Notes under the pieces: generated by a model
What the model was told of the DNA's origin: nothing
The model's input: only the letters and a program-made list of their open reading frames with translations
Databases searched by the model: none
DNA from: Clostridia bacterium
GTDB lineage: Bacteria > Bacillota > Clostridia > Christensenellales > Borkfalkiaceae
Length of the DNA stretch: 64,000 nucleotides
Assembly: GCA_017462735.1 (NCBI GenBank)
Contig: JAFTQO010000004.1
Span: 62,001-126,000, forward strand
Direction of reading: 5' to 3'
Shown: one piece after another, positions 62,782 to 64,000 of the stretch
Layout of the letters: every line of letters starts with the position of its first letter
Numbering within the stretch: position 1 is the first letter of the stretch
Program-made: the position numbers and the translations under genes

Positions 62782-63056
62782 TTCTCTTCTCCTATCACTA
62801 ATCCGTAGCCACCCTTACCGTACATCAAACACTTGTTGACCCGACAGATGGTCGCCGTGCTCGCCCCCGTGGCTTCACAAATTTCACGGTAGTTCTTGCC
62901 TGCCTTTAAAAGGCGCGCGACCTCCAAACGTTGGGACATATCCGCAAGTTCTTTTAACGTACATAAGTCCTCAAACAATCTCGCGCACTCCTCCGCAGTC
63001 TGCAATTTTGCCACCGAATCAAACAAGTCTTGGAATTTTTTCATCATCTCTTCCAT
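62778..63056 (-). CDS. hisR: YerC/TrpR-family regulator of the his operon (HisR-like)
   Basis: 92 aa. LFEDLCTLKELADMSQRLEV, ARLLKAGKNYREICEATGAS and TATICRVNKCLMYGKGGYGL match the TrpR/YerC helix-turn-helix family. In Firmicutes this family is proposed to control histidine genes (HisR). It is the first gene of the operon and lies right behind a promoter covered by a palindrome, so it probably represses its own operon with histidine as effector (inferred). Overlaps hisZ by four bases. Confidence 0.88.
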   Translation of the reverse strand: MEEMMKKFQDLFDSVAKLQTAEECARLFEDLCTLKELADMSQRLEVARLLKAGKNYREICEATGASTATICRVNKCLMYGKGGYGLVIGEEK

Positions 63057-63081
63057 CGCTGTTACCTCAATTTGCTTTAAT

Positions 63082-63118
63082 ACTTTACCATTTTAGCACG
63101 CTAAAACGGTAAAGTCAA
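63082..63118 (-). promoter_or_regulatory. his operon promoter with overlapping palindromic operator
   Basis: On the minus strand TTGACT (63113-63118), 17 bp, TAAAAT (63090-63095). The palindrome ACTTTACC-A-TTTTAGC-AC-GCTAAAA-C-GGTAAAGT spans 63082-63115 with one mismatch per arm, covering from the -35 to past the -10. Transcription would start near 63083, 27 nt before hisR. Confidence 0.8.
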
Positions 63119-63177
63119 CAATTTTTACGTGGTTTTTGGTTTTTTTACAAAAAAAAAGAAGGATTTTACAAACAAAG

Positions 63178-63200
63178 TCGCCCACGCGGAATGCGTGGGC
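63178..63200 (-). terminator. Possible terminator of dxs
   Basis: GCCCACGC and GCGTGGGC pair around GGAAT (about 63179-63199). On the minus strand GACTTTGTTTG follows, a weak T-tract, about 35 bp after the dxs stop. Confidence 0.55.
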
Positions 63201-63233
63201 AACCTATCCGTCTTTTACGGAAGGCGTTTGCCG

Positions 63234-64000
63234 TCAAGAAAGAATTTTACAAACGTCTTCGGCGATTTGTTCGCCCGTCAAACCGCACTTTTTAAGCAAC
63301 TCGTCCAACGAGCCGTGCGAGATATAATCTTCGATAGCATTAATGAAGGTTTTGCCTGTAAAACCTAAGGAAAGGAGTTCCGCCGAGACCTTTTCGGCAA
63401 AACCGCCGCCGCGGATACCTTCTTCTAAGAAATACAACAGTTTTACGTCCTTCACAAGCGTCTGTAAACGAGGCACGTCTACGGGGCATACCTTCTTGTA
63501 TTTGATAACGCCTACCGAATATTTGCCTTTGAGCAGTTGCAGCGCGCGATACGCCTGATAAGAAATCCTGCCGTAGGTGACGACGACAACCTCTGCGTTA
63601 GGCGTGCCTTGCGTATACGCTAAGTCGTCCTCTTGTACCCAATCCGTCTCCTGCTCGTACGAGATATTCTCTTTGCCTTTGGGATAGCGGACGATTGTCA
63701 GCCCGTCGCCGCCAAGTGCCTTGTCCATCGCCACTTTTGCGTCCGCGTAACTTTCGGGAGAATAGACAGTCGTCCCCGGCAATGCTGAAAAGAGGGAATA
63801 ATCAAAGACGCCTTGATGGGTAATGCCGTCTCCCGAAACGATACCGCTTCTGTCCAACGCCAATACTAACGGCAATTTTTGGATAGAAATATCGTGGAAT
63901 AATTGGTCGAAACTGCGTTGCGCAAAGGTGGAATACAAAAAGAGAACGGGCTTCATACCGCTGACGGATAAACCGCCCGCGAAGGTAACGGCGTGCTCTT
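63234..64000 (-). CDS. dxs: 1-deoxy-D-xylulose-5-phosphate synthase, C-terminal part
   Basis: 255 codons visible; open to the right edge. EHAVTFAGGLSVSGMKPVLF, YSTFAQRSFDQLFHDISIQ and LVLALDRSGIVSGDGITHQG belong to the pyrimidine-binding domain, with the Dxs-type DR and THQG motifs; VTYGRISYQAYRALQLLK starts the C-terminal transketolase-like domain. Makes DXP from pyruvate and glyceraldehyde 3-phosphate for isoprenoids, thiamine and pyridoxal. The visible part is intact. Confidence 0.95.
   Translation of the reverse strand, partial: EHAVTFAGGLSVSGMKPVLFLYSTFAQRSFDQLFHDISIQKLPLVLALDRSGIVSGDGITHQGVFDYSLFSALPGTTVYSPESYADAKVAMDKALGGDGLTIVRYPKGKENISYEQETDWVQEDDLAYTQGTPNAEVVVVTYGRISYQAYRALQLLKGKYSVGVIKYKKVCPVDVPRLQTLVKDVKLLYFLEEGIRGGGFAEKVSAELLSLGFTGKTFINAIEDYISHGSLDELLKKCGLTGEQIAEDVCKILS

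Noticed and set aside
1..64000. tRNA, rRNA, CRISPR, prophage or transposase genes
   Set aside because: None seen by reading; no regular spacer-repeat array, CCA-ended clover leaf or integrase/transposase motif was noticed, though a tRNAscan run would be needed to exclude tRNA fully.

Overview
The window looks like a chromosomal segment of an anaerobic, spore-forming or spore-descended member of the Clostridia, probably an uncultured gut lineage (Christensenellales-like at best guess). The basis is SpoVAC, CwlD and SigH, strong AGGAGG ribosome sites, many TTGACA-17-TATAAT promoters, a YerC-type TrpR regulator heading the histidine operon, and Clostridia-style surface proteins. No rRNA, tRNA, CRISPR array, phage or insertion sequence was seen.

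Region 1 (1-25.3 kb, all minus strand) is an accessory glycan-acquisition locus. A strong promoter at 25.3 kb drives a sugar-binding lipoprotein, a cytoplasmic glycosidase-like protein and one ABC permease. After a hairpin and a second candidate promoter come four very large secreted proteins (1076-1771 aa), the second permease, a lipoprotein paralogue of the cytoplasmic glycosidase and a DUF4838 protein cut by the left edge. The exoproteins carry lectin-like modules, seven InlB-type repeats, eight X2-like repeats, a metallophosphoesterase and a shared duplicated module. Two end in a GCGG/membrane-helix/Lys tail. The other two are each followed by a 43-44 codon gene of similar sequence. Most wide gaps between genes hold a GC-rich stem-loop just upstream of the next ribosome site. 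No ATPase is encoded, as is usual for CUT1 systems with a shared ATPase.

Region 2 (25.4-38.8 kb) is mostly housekeeping: a DUF1540 peptide, rplI, hup, an RpiB-like protein, thyA-folA, pgk-tpiA-gpmI (lower glycolysis), secG-rnr-smpB, a nitrilase-fold protein without its catalytic Cys, a 30-aa membrane peptide, spoVAC and gpsA. Region 3 (38.8-49.6 kb, mainly minus) holds recR-ybaB-dnaX-sigH-rlmB-mrnC, cwlD, rsfS, a nadD-yqeK fusion, nnrD, birA and recX, with two small unknown membrane proteins on the plus strand.

Region 4 (49.6-55.1 kb, plus) has a 911-aa membrane-anchored repeat protein of unknown function, rpsF-ssb-rpsR with a possible S6:S18 leader, and an unknown lipoprotein. A 450-bp intergenic stretch then contains nested palindromic repeats related to copies at 26.7 and 31.4 kb. 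Region 5 (55.5-63.1 kb, minus) is a complete, tightly overlapping histidine operon (hisR-Z-G-D-C-B-H-A-F-IE) whose promoter is covered by a 34-bp palindrome. The C-terminal part of dxs runs off the right edge.
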